From Artemia franciscana (Eukaryota > Arthropoda > Branchiopoda > Anostraca > Artemiidae), in assembly GCF_032884065.1 (NCBI RefSeq), contig NC_088868.1, positions 8,628,963-8,692,962 of the forward strand: a stretch of DNA of 64,000 bases, given 5' to 3'. The notes below the pieces were generated by a model. The model saw only the letters and a program-made list of their open reading frames with translations, was not told the origin of the DNA and did not search any database. How positions within the stretch are numbered: the stretch's first letter is position 1; every line of letters begins with the position of its first letter. Below are positions 35,041-45,233 of this stretch, one piece after another. Made by a program: the position numbers and the translations under genes.

Positions 35041-35101
35041 CCAAATCAAGCATCCGATTGTACCATGTTTATAATTTAACCAGTTGCACCCAAATTTTGA
35101 T

Positions 35102-35961
35102 TTAGGGAAGAAATACTTTCGCCGTGTAACTAATAACCTGACGACAGAGCGGGCAGTTTGCTAAAACTGAAGTACAGATGGAACAACACACAAGATGGCC
35201 ACATGGAAAATATATGACTTCGACTCGCTTGTCCAGACATACTCTACACTTATATCGTTCTTCAATTACTTCCTCAGACATGTCTACGTTCATTCTTTTT
35301 GGCTTATTTGGTAATTCTGTCTTCAGTTTTTTCTGTAGCCTTCTTCGACTTTCAGTGTTTTCGGTCTCTGCTTTCCTTTTAAAAGAATCTTTGACTTCCT
35401 TTTTAAATGTATTTCCCTTTGATTGAGTTAAAAACACACAGTCACTAAACCACCGTGCATGTTCAACCCAAGGGTCATCTGTTACCTTCCAGTGGTCCAG
35501 ATTATTATCACAATGAAAACATTTCACTTTATCTGACACTCCCAAATAGAAAAATCCAGCTTCGGCAAGTTTGTGGGGATCCATCCGGTCACTGTAATTC
35601 CAATTAGCAAAAGTTTCTAACCTAGCTTCAAAAGTACTGTCAAAAGGATTTTGACATCTCCTTCCTCAAAATGATACATCACTCCTCCACAAAAAGCACA
35701 TTGTACTTGGTAAGCAAGGCCAGTATAAAAGAATCCAGCTTCAGCTAATTCTCTGATGTCAATAAAATTAGCCTTCCAACTACTAGTAAACGTCTGTAGT
35801 CTAACATCCTCTCGTTTAAGGACTTGACACCCTTGTTGACATAAGAAACGCTTCTTGAATAATTGATTCTTCTTTTTCTTAGGAATAAAATACTTTTTGA
35901 TATTTGACATCTTTTTCGTAACCATGTTTTTTTTTACAATAGCCGCCATCAATTGATCCAC
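35102..35961 (-). pseudogene. BIR/RING inhibitor-of-apoptosis-like gene, deleted
   Basis: Same gene as 51470-52462. The N-terminal piece (35617-35961) has BIR1 up to CAFCGGVMYHFEEGDV. It then loses the BIR1 histidine and last cysteine plus the whole spacer, because 223 bp are replaced by about 15 bp at 35638-35653. The net loss of 208 bp also shifts the frame. The second piece (35102-35584) keeps BIR2 (LAEAGFFYLGV..CFHCDNN..H..WFSDC) and the RING (CRVCLDKR..CGHLVCC..CPLC). A protein with BIR2 and RING could start at Met 35584 but lacks the N-terminal third of BIR2's usual lead-in. Most likely a pseudogene. Confidence 0.88.
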
Positions 35962-36074
35962 TTCTTTTATATAAATGATGACGTAAGGATGATTATCCGG
36001 CCATGATTTTTTTATAAGAAATGATGTTACTTTATATACACTTCATAACTGTAATGACGTCCCTCTGAAAGCTT

Positions 36075-36226
36075 TGGTATCGTATTGTATTGTATCGGAT
36101 TAGTGACGCTTCTTCACTGCTAAGGTCCCTGCGTCGGCCCTGCAGTGCATTCCTGCAGCTTGATTTGATATCTGAGTCCTGTATTACCAAGTTAAGGTCA
36201 AACCCACTGCACCACCACAGGAAAAA
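36075..36226 (-). mobile_element. tRNA-derived SINE-like element
   Basis: On the minus strand TGGTGCAGTGG (complement of 36204-36214) fits the pol III A box. ATATCAAATCA (36161-36171) is a degenerate B box about 35 bp on. The far end is a simple tail of ATACAATACAAT (36077-36092). It sits exactly where homology between the two segmental duplicates ends, as expected for a later insertion or breakpoint. Confidence 0.5.
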
Positions 36227-36231
36227 CCCTG

Positions 36232-36556
36232 TGCCCACGGCACCCCCCTTGTAGTTGTGGCCCTATGTCCCGATCGTCATTTATATTCCCTGTGTCCCGG
36301 TCGTGATTTGTGTCCTGGTGTCCCAGTCTGTAATTTCTCTTTGAGTGTCCCGGTCGTCATTTATGTTCCCTGTGACCCAGTGTCCCGGTCTGTAATTTCA
36401 TCAGTTGACATCCATGACGTCAGTCGACAAACAACTTCATGACGACATACAGCTCAATCCTTATAATGACGTCAGTCGACAAACATGACGTCAGTCGACA
36501 CATAAACATGGCGTCACTCGACAGACGGACAGACAACTTATTTTTATATATATAGA
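36232..36556 (-). mobile_element. Helitron 5' fragment within the right inverted arm
   Basis: The minus-strand 5' terminus is at 36556 (TC, TA run, AAAATAAGTTGTCTGTCCG). It is followed by a leader with three TGACGTCA octamers (36416-36500) and the minisatellite (36245-36410). It is truncated at 36232. This is the mirror of 579-910. Confidence 0.85.
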
Positions 36557-37131
36557 CTACATATTTTTAGATAATGAAATATTATTACTTACTGACAGGT
36601 TGATCGAATACGGACTTTGATTTTCGGATATCACTTAGATTATTGGGAAGTATGTTTTCGTGCCCTGTAAAACGGACTTGATGTATTTTGTCCAGTTCTG
36701 ATTTTTTTTTTACTGAGACAAATAGTTAATAAGGCAGATAAAGATACTGCTGTTAAACTAGCAGTGAAATTTTTCGGAAAAAATGTGTTTAAAGAGACCT
36801 TTGAAATCTGTCGTGTTACTTGTAAAGTGAATATGCTTGAGAAGCGCTAGGGCTCACATTTGAGTTTGGCTTTTATGGCCGACTTTTACGAATTGCTATC
36901 ACACCAAATCTCGAAAGATGATCCTTTTACACAATTTGTGATCATGGGCCCTTCAGATCTTCCGAATTTCCCTGAGCGAACCAAATATTATTGTGGCATC
37001 AAGATTAAATAACTGTGTTCGAATGTCAAATTTCCTCGTTGAAAAATAAGACTCTGTTAGTACAGATAAGGATGAACAAGACTGTTTGTGGCCGTTCCTT
37101 CCTTAGCCAGAAAATGCTACAGTTCCTGCCA
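36232..37131. repeat. Right arm of the ~0.9-kb inverted duplication
   Basis: Reverse complement of 1-910. The 35.3 kb between the arms would form the loop of a very large inverted repeat. Downstream of 37131 the LINE continues here, so the left copy probably continues outside the window. Confidence 0.9.
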
Positions 37132-37521
37132 TTGTTAGTAATTTAGCTTCTAGGTTGCAGTCCTCCAACCGCGCTAAGCAGCGTGAGTCTATTTCAATTT
37201 TAAGGTGCTTGGACAAAATCGACCATGCTGAGCAACGGGGAGATAGGCTATAGGTGTTTATGAAAGATAATAATTCCGGCTCATCAGTGGTAAGTGCTTT
37301 ACCCCTCGGTTCACGCATTAGTACTAAGGTTGTATTAGTACTAGTATGTATTAGTATTATTACATTAGTACTAGGGCTGAAATGAATCAAATATTACAGG
37401 TCTTGTGAACTCTGTTGTGCAAGTAAGGCTCTTTAGAGGTTGTTCAGTCGGGTAGTTGTCCTTGACTAGATCTCAATATCGCCTGAAAGAATGGCATCAA
37501 AATTGATTATTCACTTTTCTG

Positions 37522-37764
37522 GTGTCAACTCCACTGAATCGACCCAAGCAGTACTATAAATGCCAAGGATTTGATCACTTTGTACGTGAATGTATGAATG
37601 ATGTTAAATGTGGTAAATGTTCCGGAACCCATGTTAATAGCTGCGATAATACATGTTCAGCCTCCAATGTGAACAGTGCAAATTATGGTGGAAAGCATAG
37701 AGGCAACAGCTTCTCCGGTTCCGTGTTGAAGAGCCGTATGCCTGCCTCTGCTTCGAGCACTTAA
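37522..37764 (+). pseudogene. LINE ORF1 (gag-like) zinc-knuckle region
   Basis: The frame reads QYYKCQGFDHFVREC, then VKCGKCSGTHVNSCDNTC. These are two CCHC-type knuckles (C-x2-C-x4-H-x4-C; the first Cys of knuckle 1 is now Tyr) typical of LINE ORF1 nucleic-acid-binding proteins. The following NYGGKHRGNSFSGSVLKSRM corresponds to a third knuckle with its first Cys mutated. A second copy lies at 52990-53135. The in-frame Met is not the original start; the ORF1 body upstream (36720-37500) has several stops. Confidence 0.75.
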
Positions 37765-37789
37765 GATTGAGGTTGAACCCCCCCCCCCC

Positions 37790-38046
37790 TCTTCAGGTAT
37801 GCACACGCCCACAGGGTGCTCGCAAATGTTCTACTTCAAACCTCTCAACGAAAAGAACAAGTTCATTTTTGATCGTTCGATATTTCCAAGGCGTTCGACA
37901 GTATTGCTCATACTCAAGCCTTATATTCTGTTTCTGTAAATAGTGTAAATATTTATATTATCTTTGTTCTGAGATGTTAGTACAGTCATGAACACAAGTT
38001 TAAAACTAAATGGGACTCTCATGCAAGAACACATTGCAGTCCATTT
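37790..38046 (+). pseudogene. LINE RT fragment (motif A region)
   Basis: Text corresponds to VLQTSQRKEQVHF, then a DVSKAFDS-like motif A (FDISKAFDSIAHTQAL) and SVNSVNIYIIFVLRC with frame slips. It ends at GCAGTCCATT, where the second LINE is inserted. The intact comparison is 60125-60335. Confidence 0.7.
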
Positions 38047-39589
38047 AGGTAGGTAGGTAATTTAATTTAAAAAACAATACAATAAACTTTCATTCATCAG
38101 CTAAAAAAAATTAGCCGCAATGGCCTGTAAGCATAGGTGACATAAAATACGATCCATTTCTTTAAAATATTTCATCAAAAAGAAAAATAAATAAGATAAA
38201 TAAACTACAAAAAAAAAAAAAAAAAAAAAATACAAAAAAAGAAGACAAAACAAAAACTAATGGTCAATTTAACAAAATGGGGGGAGATACCCTTCTCTCA
38301 ATCTAAAATACTCAACATTACTAACTGTTCAGAAGATGGGCCTTGAGGCAACGTTTCAACTGAGGCAGACTTTTTGATTCCTTTACTTGCTGTGAGAATG
38401 GATTCCAGACGGACGTTCCCATGTATCTGATGATATGAGCCGACCGGGAAGTATTCCGAAACTCATGAACAAGATTATTTGGATTTCGCGTGTCATAATC
38501 ATGATAAGAAGAACCTAAGCTAAAATTCATTAAAAATTTCAGGCCCTAAATTATGTAGACACTGATATACTAAAATACCAATCTGGATGTCTGATTTTTC
38601 CAACATCCAAAATATCAAACTTCTTATATATAGACACAGTGCTAGCGCTTCCACGTTCACAATTTCCTAGAATTCTAATTGCCTTATTCTGTTGCACTTG
38701 AACTCTCCTATAATTAGACTGAAAGTTACTAGCCCAGATTTAAACAGTGACATTTAAACTTTCAAAGGAAGCACATTTTTTAGACGCCGTAGCATTCCAA
38801 GTCCCCTTGACACTTTGCAGGAAACTAGGTCACTGGGCGCCTTCCAACTCAGTTTGAAGTCAAAAAGAAACCCAAGGTAACGCGTTTCTGTTTGCTCGGT
38901 CTATCAAAGCACTGTTTGCTCGGTCTATCAAGTCCGGCAACGATTTGTCAATAACACTTATAGCAGTGTCGTCAGCAAAAGACGTTAAGTAACCAGGGAC
39001 AAAAAATATCATACTATCTATATAAATTAAAAATAAAAAAGGACCTAGGACAGAACCAAGTGGCACTGCGCAATTCAATGGGTAAGCCTGTGAAACTTCA
39101 TTATTTATTACAACTTATACCCTTTTACCTCGCAAATACGACTCAAACCAACTCAAACACTTATTCCTAATACCTAACTTCGACAAACTATCCAAAAAAA
39201 TTCCAAAATCAACAGTATCAAAAGCTTTCTTAAAATCAATGAAAATTGTCATGCAAAAATAATTTTTTTCCAGAGCACCGTTTACCTTATCAATTAAATT
39301 TAAAGCGGCATACACAGTTGAATGTCTTTTTCTAAACCTAAATTAAGTTTCAGACGGAAATCCACAATTTTTTAGATGCTCATATAGTCTTTTGTGCACT
39401 ATTTTTTCATATAGCTTTGAAATGATGGGTAGTATTGATACAAGTCTCCAATTCGAAAGGTCACTTAGAGTCCCAGACTTTGTAAGCGGGATGACTTGGG
39501 CCATTTTCAGCGAACAGGGAAATTGACCCTCTGCCATTGACAGACTTATCAAAAATACTAGTACTGGAAGAATATTCGGAATATTGTGG
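38047..39589 (-). mobile_element. LINE 2, CR1/L2-like, 5'-truncated, nested in LINE 1
   Basis: It interrupts LINE 1 RT sequence that is continuous at 60325-60350 (CAGTCCATTACGTCAAGGCAG). It starts inside the RT domain (5' truncation, usual for LINEs) and ends near 38047 with GTAGGTAGG on the plus strand. The A-rich plus-strand tract 38195-38260 is its T-rich 3' UTR. No clear target duplication remains. Confidence 0.85.
38321..39589 (-). pseudogene. LINE 2 reverse transcriptase, broken
   Basis: Pieces in order on the minus strand: SMAEGQFPCSLKMAQVIPLT and NWRLVSILPIISKLYEKIV (39343-39552); motif A IFIDFKKAFDTVD and LRGKR (39115-39315); [17 protein letters not shown], then motif [10 protein letters not shown] (38860-39078). 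The thumb/C-terminus is HDYDTRNPNNLV, RTSRS-like and GTSVWN (38321-38530). The catalytic Asp residues of motifs A and C are present, but stops and frameshifts separate the pieces. The style (PQGSVLGP, FADDT) fits the CR1/L2/jockey group. Confidence 0.9.
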
Positions 39590-40290
39590 TGTACATCAAG
39601 TCAGAATGTTGTCCCCTTATATTTTCAAGATGTTTATTGATGGGATAGATGCCAAGATCTCTCGGACGTATTTTATAGGGTTTACTGACGTGTCATATAT
39701 TGCTTAAGCAGATGATATTATCCTTTTCAGAAGAGGCAAATTATCCCTGTCCCGTACAGTTCAAAGGGTTAAAAACAGGTTTCTTTGATATTGGACTAAG
39801 TGTGAATCTTGAAAAATGCAAGTATATTTGTTTTAACGGGACCCTTTCAAATAATCCACTTCAAATTAAAAATACATCCATTCCTTTTATCGAAAATTTT
39901 TGATTGTCTAGTTTAACAATTGGGATAATATTTTATCCTTTCGCCAGTCTGCAACATCTGAAGCTTATGAAAAAAGTCAGATTTGGATGCTCTTAGATTT
40001 TGTCAAACCAGTCTAAGTATGATCAAAAGCTTTGGTTACTTTGTGTTCAGTTTTGTTATCATTCTGTACTTTATCTTTCTGGGACTGTCATTCTACTGAA
40101 AAAGATTGACTTATGTAAGCTACGTAGATGTTACTAAAAATATTGTAAATACTTGCTTTATCTACCCTTATCGTATCGAAATTGGAGAATAGTCCGAAAA
40201 TACAAAGCTCCCGATATAACTGCAAAACTACTGAAAATTCATGATAAGTTATCAGGACAAGCATATCAACGGCTTACCTGTTTGTTCTGT
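39590..40290 (+). pseudogene. LINE 1 RT fragment (motif C and thumb)
   Basis: It resumes with LSPYIFKMFIDGIDAKISR and GFTDVSYIA. A stop codon then replaces the Tyr of the YADD box, leaving the stop followed by ADDIILF at 39705-39735. Next come GLSVNLEKCKYICFNG and a stop after PFIENF (39903). Text after that (YHSVLYLSGTVILLKK, YRIEIGE) is in mixed frames. It is collinear with 60330-60600 plus 62718-63110. Confidence 0.85.
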
Positions 40291-40327
40291 TCACCTTTTT
40301 CCTTGTTGATTTTGTTGTACTTATTGT

Positions 40328-40394
40328 CGCTACACTGGAATGAAACTATCCTATTTCCAAATGGGCGTCGATTCAAACTATCTTACGTCCAAAA
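40328..40394 (+). repeat. Left terminal inverted repeat
   Basis: CGCTACACTGGAATGAA, CTATCCTA, TCCAAATG, TCAAACTATCTTA and GTCCAAAA blocks are shared with the reverse complement of 44974-45040. Confidence 0.92.
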
Positions 40395-41007
40395 CCGCTA
40401 CTTTTCAGCAGAGCTATTTGAAGTTTTCAAGATAATTTTTCCAGTACTTCAAAAAGAGGTTATAGGGGAACTACCGAACTGTAGTTTCTTTCGTATTGGC
40501 TATGTATTAGTGAAGATATTTTTGACCTACTTAGGTCAGAACGTCGAAAAAGCTGGATATAGGATGGTAGTCATATTATCTACATCAGAAAGAGACAATC
40601 CCAATTTTTGTCCAAATTTCCAATTTTTGTCCAAAGTCCAATTTTTTGACATAGGATAGTTACAGATCTGATAACCCCTGCTGAAGGAAAGCACATTCCA
40701 TCCAATGTCCGTATTATATCAAATATTTCACCACATATTATTTTAATTCATTTTCAAAGTATGACGAAATGAAAAACTACTATTCAAAGTATCAAAAGGG
40801 AAAAATGAAACAAAGTTAATCAGAATCATCCAACTCCACAGAACCCTCTTTTAAACAGTCAAACGGAAGGTCTCTGGAAAACTGGTGGTAAGCTTCAGGA
40901 ATCAAATTTTTTTTTACAAAGATCTTGAATATCGCGGTACAATCTTTCGCAAATTGGAACTGGACCAGAATACAGCTTTTGCAAATTGTACGACCCAGCT
41001 GACTTCT

Positions 41008-43158
41008 TCACTGAAGCTTTCCCCTTCTTGACCTCCTGATTGTTTCAATCACCTTGATGTCTTCAGCTGCCCAGCTGTTCCGAGCACTAATCATGTCAGG
41101 CAATGTGTAATCAACTTTCGACACTCGGATTTCTGTGAAGTTCACTTTAACCCAGTTGATATCAACATTAAAATTATCACTGGTCTCTCTACATACCTTA
41201 TCAAGATCATAGAAATCAGAGATTTCCATTTCCTTTACTTTGTAAGGACTCTTCAAACATGCAATTTTTGCAATCTGAAACCACTGAGAAGGCACATACA
41301 CTGTTTGGTTTTTAGCAAATCTCTTGATGACAGTATGGACTGAATCGTTTTGATTTTGCTTGTACCCGGTTTCAAGATACATGTGAGTAATTACTATCTT
41401 AAATTTACTGGCCCAGTGTAAATAAAGGGAAACAAGGTTCTTGTTCTTGTTTTGTCCTCCGCAATCGTCACTTATGAAAATGAATTCTTTTGCTCTTTTC
41501 TCTACCTTACTCACAATAAAGCTGTAGACACAACTCTCGAGCCTCTTTATTTCTGACGAGCCTCTTTTAGCAGTGCCTGCATGCCACATGTAGCAAATTT
41601 CTTCGCAAGTATTGCAGTTATAGATACTGAGATTGTAACAGTGAAGTTTCGACTTATAGCAATAAGAAGAAACTTCTCCACGTGCACACTCTAGGACCTT
41701 TTGCACGTCAAAGCACGCTATGATAGTCCTTTCATTGTCCATCTTTCCTCTCTCTTGTTCCTCTGCCATAGACTTTCTACTTTTTTCCTTATTTCTGATG
41801 TGCTCACTGTGCTGTATAGTCAACTGTTCATTTGAGGGATAGCATTTTCCATCGCCACACACTTGTCACATTTGGTCTTTTTTGGGACGGAAAAAGCTGA
41901 GATTGAACTCATGCTGAAAAACTTCTCTGTATTTGTCGGATCTTGCACCTTGTCTATTGTTTTCCAGGCTCCAGTCTCGATAGATTCTATAAAGGTGAGC
42001 ATGACTTTTGATCCCATCTTCCAAATGCTGAGATTTAGATCTATCTCAGTAGTAATGGCTTGGGGTTTTTTCAAAAGTTTTACATGCTCCCTGCATGATT
42101 TAAGTTCTCTCATATCGGTGAATCTACGGGATTCCTCTGTTCGACTTCTTTCATCCCTTTTTGCAGCTCCCGTACCATGTACTTTTTTCTTCAACGCAGT
42201 TTTCACCATCTGTTCAGAAATTCCTAGCGTGTTTACGAAAAACAGTCGACAGACTTTCTCAGGCTCATCATTAATGCACAAGGAATACGCTACTGAAAAC
42301 ACCCTCCTCTCTGCTTTTTCTTTCCCTCTGTTCCTACTTCATGATTATCATTATCACTCTTACGTATCCTAGAACGTTTTTTTTCTTGACTTGACTAACT
42401 TGCTAAAGTATGTAGTTTCTTCGTCTATTAATAGCCTCCAATTCCCAGTAAGACCTGTTAATGGTTATTCTAGTTTCTTCCGGAATTCTTTCATAACACA
42501 TCATCCTGCACTTACAAGGCCCTTTCATTGTCCTTTCTGGCACAGTCTTTCTTTTGCTACTAGTGTTTTTGATGCCAGCATTCAATATCTTCTTTCCTAT
42601 GTATCTTTTCCAGCTGGAAGGCCTTCTCTTCCTCTTCTTTCCCTGGGCAGTAGGACTTTCTTCTGTTACACTAAGTTAACCAGCAGACTCACTGTCATTT
42701 TCCTCTATTCCACTAAGTTTATTAGCAGAAGTGTTTCCCTTCTCTTTTATTCCACTAAGTTTATTAGCAGATGTATTCCCATTCTCTTCTATTCCACTAC
42801 GTTCATTAGCAGAGGCATTCCCATTCTCGTTTATTCCATTAAGTTCAAAAGCAGATGCAGCACCAGTAATGCCTAGCTCACAAAAGTTCTTGGATTCATC
42901 CTGAATGGTAGCTTTGCTTGCACCTAAGGCAGAATCGCTATGCACAGAAAGATCTGCACTAGAGCCTTGCTCATTAGTTTGAAAGCACACGTCAAGATTC
43001 AGAATAGGAGTGTGTGACACATGAGGAGCGTCAGGAATGCACTGCATCATTCCACGATCAAGACTAGTCTTTACTGTCAAATGCGAATCTGCACGGGTTT
43101 CATTCGATTCAAACGAGCTTCCAGCTTCTGTGGTCATGGCCCATAACATTCGTCCCAA
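41008..43158 (-). pseudogene. DDE/D-type transposase of the TIR element
   Basis: Read on the minus strand. The N-terminal part (42676-43158) is acidic and repeat-bearing. Next comes a basic/cysteine segment (GPCKCRMMCYERIPEETR, YWELEAINRRRNYI; 42403-42585), a zinc-binding-like start common to this transposase group. 41820-42302 ends with KTKCDKCVAMENAIP. The catalytic part is 41008-41862: ACFDVQKVL (first Asp), KLHCYNLSIY, YMWHAGTAKRGSSEI, IFISDDCGGQNKNK (second Asp), LETGYKQNQNDSVHTVIKR (third acid region). It ends near RRSRRGK at 41008. At least three frame breaks or stops (near 42670, 42390, 41840) separate the pieces, so it is inactive. The CGGQNKNK box is characteristic of a widespread arthropod/cnidarian transposase family. 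Confidence 0.82.
42690..42855. repeat. 42-bp minisatellite within transposase coding sequence
   Basis: Four imperfect units of CTATTCCACTAAGTTTATTAGCAG-type sequence encode 14 residues each (ENGN.SAN.LSGIE on the minus strand). They keep the reading frame, so copy number may vary without breaking the protein. Confidence 0.85.
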
Positions 43159-43959
43159 CTCTCCTGAGTAAATTACTGAGGTTTCCGGGGGGACTCAAAT
43201 AATTAGTGTTAGAGTTGCAGTCAGATTTGTTGCCAGTAGTTGTAGTCACAGCCAAACCTGGAAAAAAAATTGTTAAAGCAATGTCATACAGAAGTACTGT
43301 TTTTTTAGGGCAGTCAAATCTTATATTGAAGCCCCGATTGCTGCAGCAACAGTGAGTTAAATAAAATAAGCATTTTATGTTGTTGAAGTTGTTGCCAGAT
43401 TTAAAGGTTGCCTCGTGAGATGTTTAGAGAAAATCTGATGTCACTGAATCACAGGTGTTGACAATACTGTATCTCTTTATGTTTACTATTTATATGCTGC
43501 AAATATTCAGCCTATTCAGTTCAGTTCACTTAATGCTACCAAACTCTATAAAATAAACGGGCAGTATCCAGGAAGTCTAGAAGACTTGTATCCAGGAAGT
43601 CTAGAAAACTTGTAAACTACTAATGGACTTGTATACCTATAAATCCTACTCTAAAAAACATTTAGACTGAAGTTGTTAGAGCTACAAGCTACAATCTCAC
43701 TCTCTTTTACAACATCTGAGCAATCATGGCTCATTTGAACCTATTAACGCCACTGTCTACCAGTAATACAGGTTGTCCGGCAAATTTTAGTAGTCACATC
43801 GACCATTTCATATTCCCCACTGTAAAGCTGGTGAATAGGCAGAAGGGACGATGTAAAGTTTCACCTAAGAGATTGTGTCTAACCAGTAAGACCTTATCAG
43901 TATTAGTGAAAAGGTCAGATAATACTGTAATAGTAGATCGGATGTTGTAAAATAGAATC

Positions 43960-44480
43960 CCTCAGTTCCATTGGGCACAGTGCCCGTGGTAGGGATAGCT
44001 CAGGGATGGTAGCTACCAAACATTTAGGTAGTCTGCCACAAATCCCGGATTTTTGGATACTCTTTGCAGAACGTTGGATATATCCAGCATTTGGCATAGA
44101 TACCATACGCCAAACGCTGGATACCCTATGCCAAACGCTGGATACCTGTTGCCAATAAAGTATTGATGATGTATTAATGAGTAGGCCTACTGAAGCTTAA
44201 AAATAAACCAATCAGATTTCACCCATAGTGAGATAGGTCAGGATTAGAGTGCCAACAGGTATCCAACGTTTGGTATAGTGTATCCGGCGTTAGGCATAGG
44301 TTATACCTATGCTTAGATGATATGGCGTTAGATGATAGATATATGTAACGTTCGGCATGGGGTATCCAAAATTCAGGGTTTGTAGTTGACTGCTCTACCC
44401 AGGAATGAGCTGACGTGACTGGCCAGAGTGCACCGGAGGGGACCTGAAGAAATCCACAATATCTAGGAAAAGCACAATAC
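43960..44480. repeat. Imperfect foldback with TATCCAGCGTTTGGCATAG words
   Basis: The left half (about 43960-44155) and the right half (about 44250-44480) are roughly reverse complements. Each holds several ATACC / GGTATCC-(A)ACG-TTTGGYATAG words and a CAACAGG/CCTGTTG joint around the AATAAAGTATTGATGATG centre. It lies upstream of the transposase inside the TIR element and could be a nested MITE or a regulatory array. Confidence 0.55.
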
Positions 44481-44973
44481 CTCAATGGTCTACTGTCTAA
44501 TGTTGTAGTAACATTGAAAAGGCAAAAAAGGAATCAGAATAAGAATCAGACAATTTTCTCTTACCTTTCCCGGCTTTCCCTCTAGCTAGTTCCATCAGTA
44601 TTCTTCCTCTATTCGTTTTGCAACTTGACCCTTCCTTGATGATTGCAAATTTTTACTATAAATATTGATGGTGGTGAAGGATAACGTTGCCATCAAATTA
44701 TCCCATGTCCAAAAAGACTTATCGATACTTTAGAATGGCAATATCCTAAGTCCAAACAAATTATCTATGTCCTGCAACTCATCAAAATTTACTGCTTGAA
44801 ACTAGCCCAAGTCCTATTAAACATAGAACAGTTTCACGGTGTAAGAAAAGCAAATTTGCAACATAGGATAAGAAAGAAAAAGACTTTCTAGCGGCGTAGG
44901 GCCAATTCTGACTGAAAATTTGGATTCAGCACACAATTTACCACAAGATAGACTAATAATCGATTTTTTCCAT

Positions 44974-45040
44974 TTTTGGACATAAGATAGTTTGATTCGT
45001 AGCACATTTGGAGGTAGGATAGATTCATTCCAGTGTAGCG
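44974..45040 (-). repeat. Right terminal inverted repeat
   Basis: Inverted copy of 40328-40394, ending CATTCCAGTGTAGCG before the TTGT duplication. Confidence 0.92.
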
Positions 45041-45233
45041 TTGTGTTGTACCTTTGTACCTTTGTCCTCGTCCGTTTGTTCTGTAGATTGTGCTGTATTT
45101 ATGTGTTTTGTGTTCTAAATAAAGTTGATTTCTTTTCTAGTGTGTATTCTGTTTTTTTCCCTTTTTACTCTAGTATCCTCACATTGTTTTGTGCAGTAGA
45201 TTATAAATAAATTATTATTATTATTATTATTGC
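45041..45233 (+). mobile_element. 3' end of LINE 1 with (ATT)n tail
   Basis: GTACCTTTGTCCTCGTCCG, TGTATTTATGTGTTTTGT and CAGTAGATTATAAATAA are followed by (ATT)7. The segment is almost identical to 63205-63380. ATTn tails are usual for CR1-like LINEs. Confidence 0.85.

Larger units (their letters stand above)
34441..36074. repeat. Segmental duplicate 1 carrying the broken BIR/RING gene
   Basis: This block matches 50796-52635 at high identity (landmarks ACTAATACGGTACTACTGC, CATGATCTCGCTTTTCC). It continues the homology of PAL copies D and E, so the duplicated unit is PAL plus this block, about 3.4-3.6 kb. Similarity stops at about 36074, where a SINE-like sequence begins. Net difference in the gene is a 208-bp deletion with about 15 bp of filler. 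Confidence 0.92.
40328..45040. mobile_element. 4.7-kb TIR DNA transposon with 4-bp TTGT target duplication (Sola-like?)
   Basis: Terminal inverted repeats of about 66 bp start CGCTACACTGGAATGAA at 40328 and end with its complement at 45040, with about nine mismatches. TTGT flanks both sides (40324-40327, 45041-45044). The collinear LINE copy at 63185-63205 shows the empty site (ACTTATTATATTGTACC). Subterminal regions hold repeated TATCYTATGTCCAAA-type words in both orientations. It encodes one broken DDE-type transposase on the minus strand. Four-base target duplication and the protein type suggest a Sola-type element, but this assignment is from memory. Confidence 0.9.
36557..45233 (+). mobile_element. 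LINE 1 (CR1/jockey-like), degenerate, twice interrupted
   Basis: Plus-strand LINE pieces in order: ORF1-like sequence (about 36720-37764) with a CCHC zinc-knuckle end, an RT piece (37790-38046), a further RT piece (39590-40290) and the 3' UTR. The 3' UTR is split by a DNA transposon and ends in (ATT)n at 45211-45231. The endonuclease and much of the RT are missing between 37764 and 37790. A second LINE (38047-39589) and a TIR transposon (40328-45040) are inserted. The collinear copy at 59101-63380 confirms the order. Confidence 0.8.

Noticed and set aside
34767-35105. 112-codon plus-strand frame conserved at 51133-51447
   Set aside because: Conservation follows from the segmental duplication; the minus strand reads as a LINE endonuclease fragment.
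41863-42372. 169-codon plus-strand frame
   Set aside because: Antisense shadow of the transposase pieces on the minus strand.
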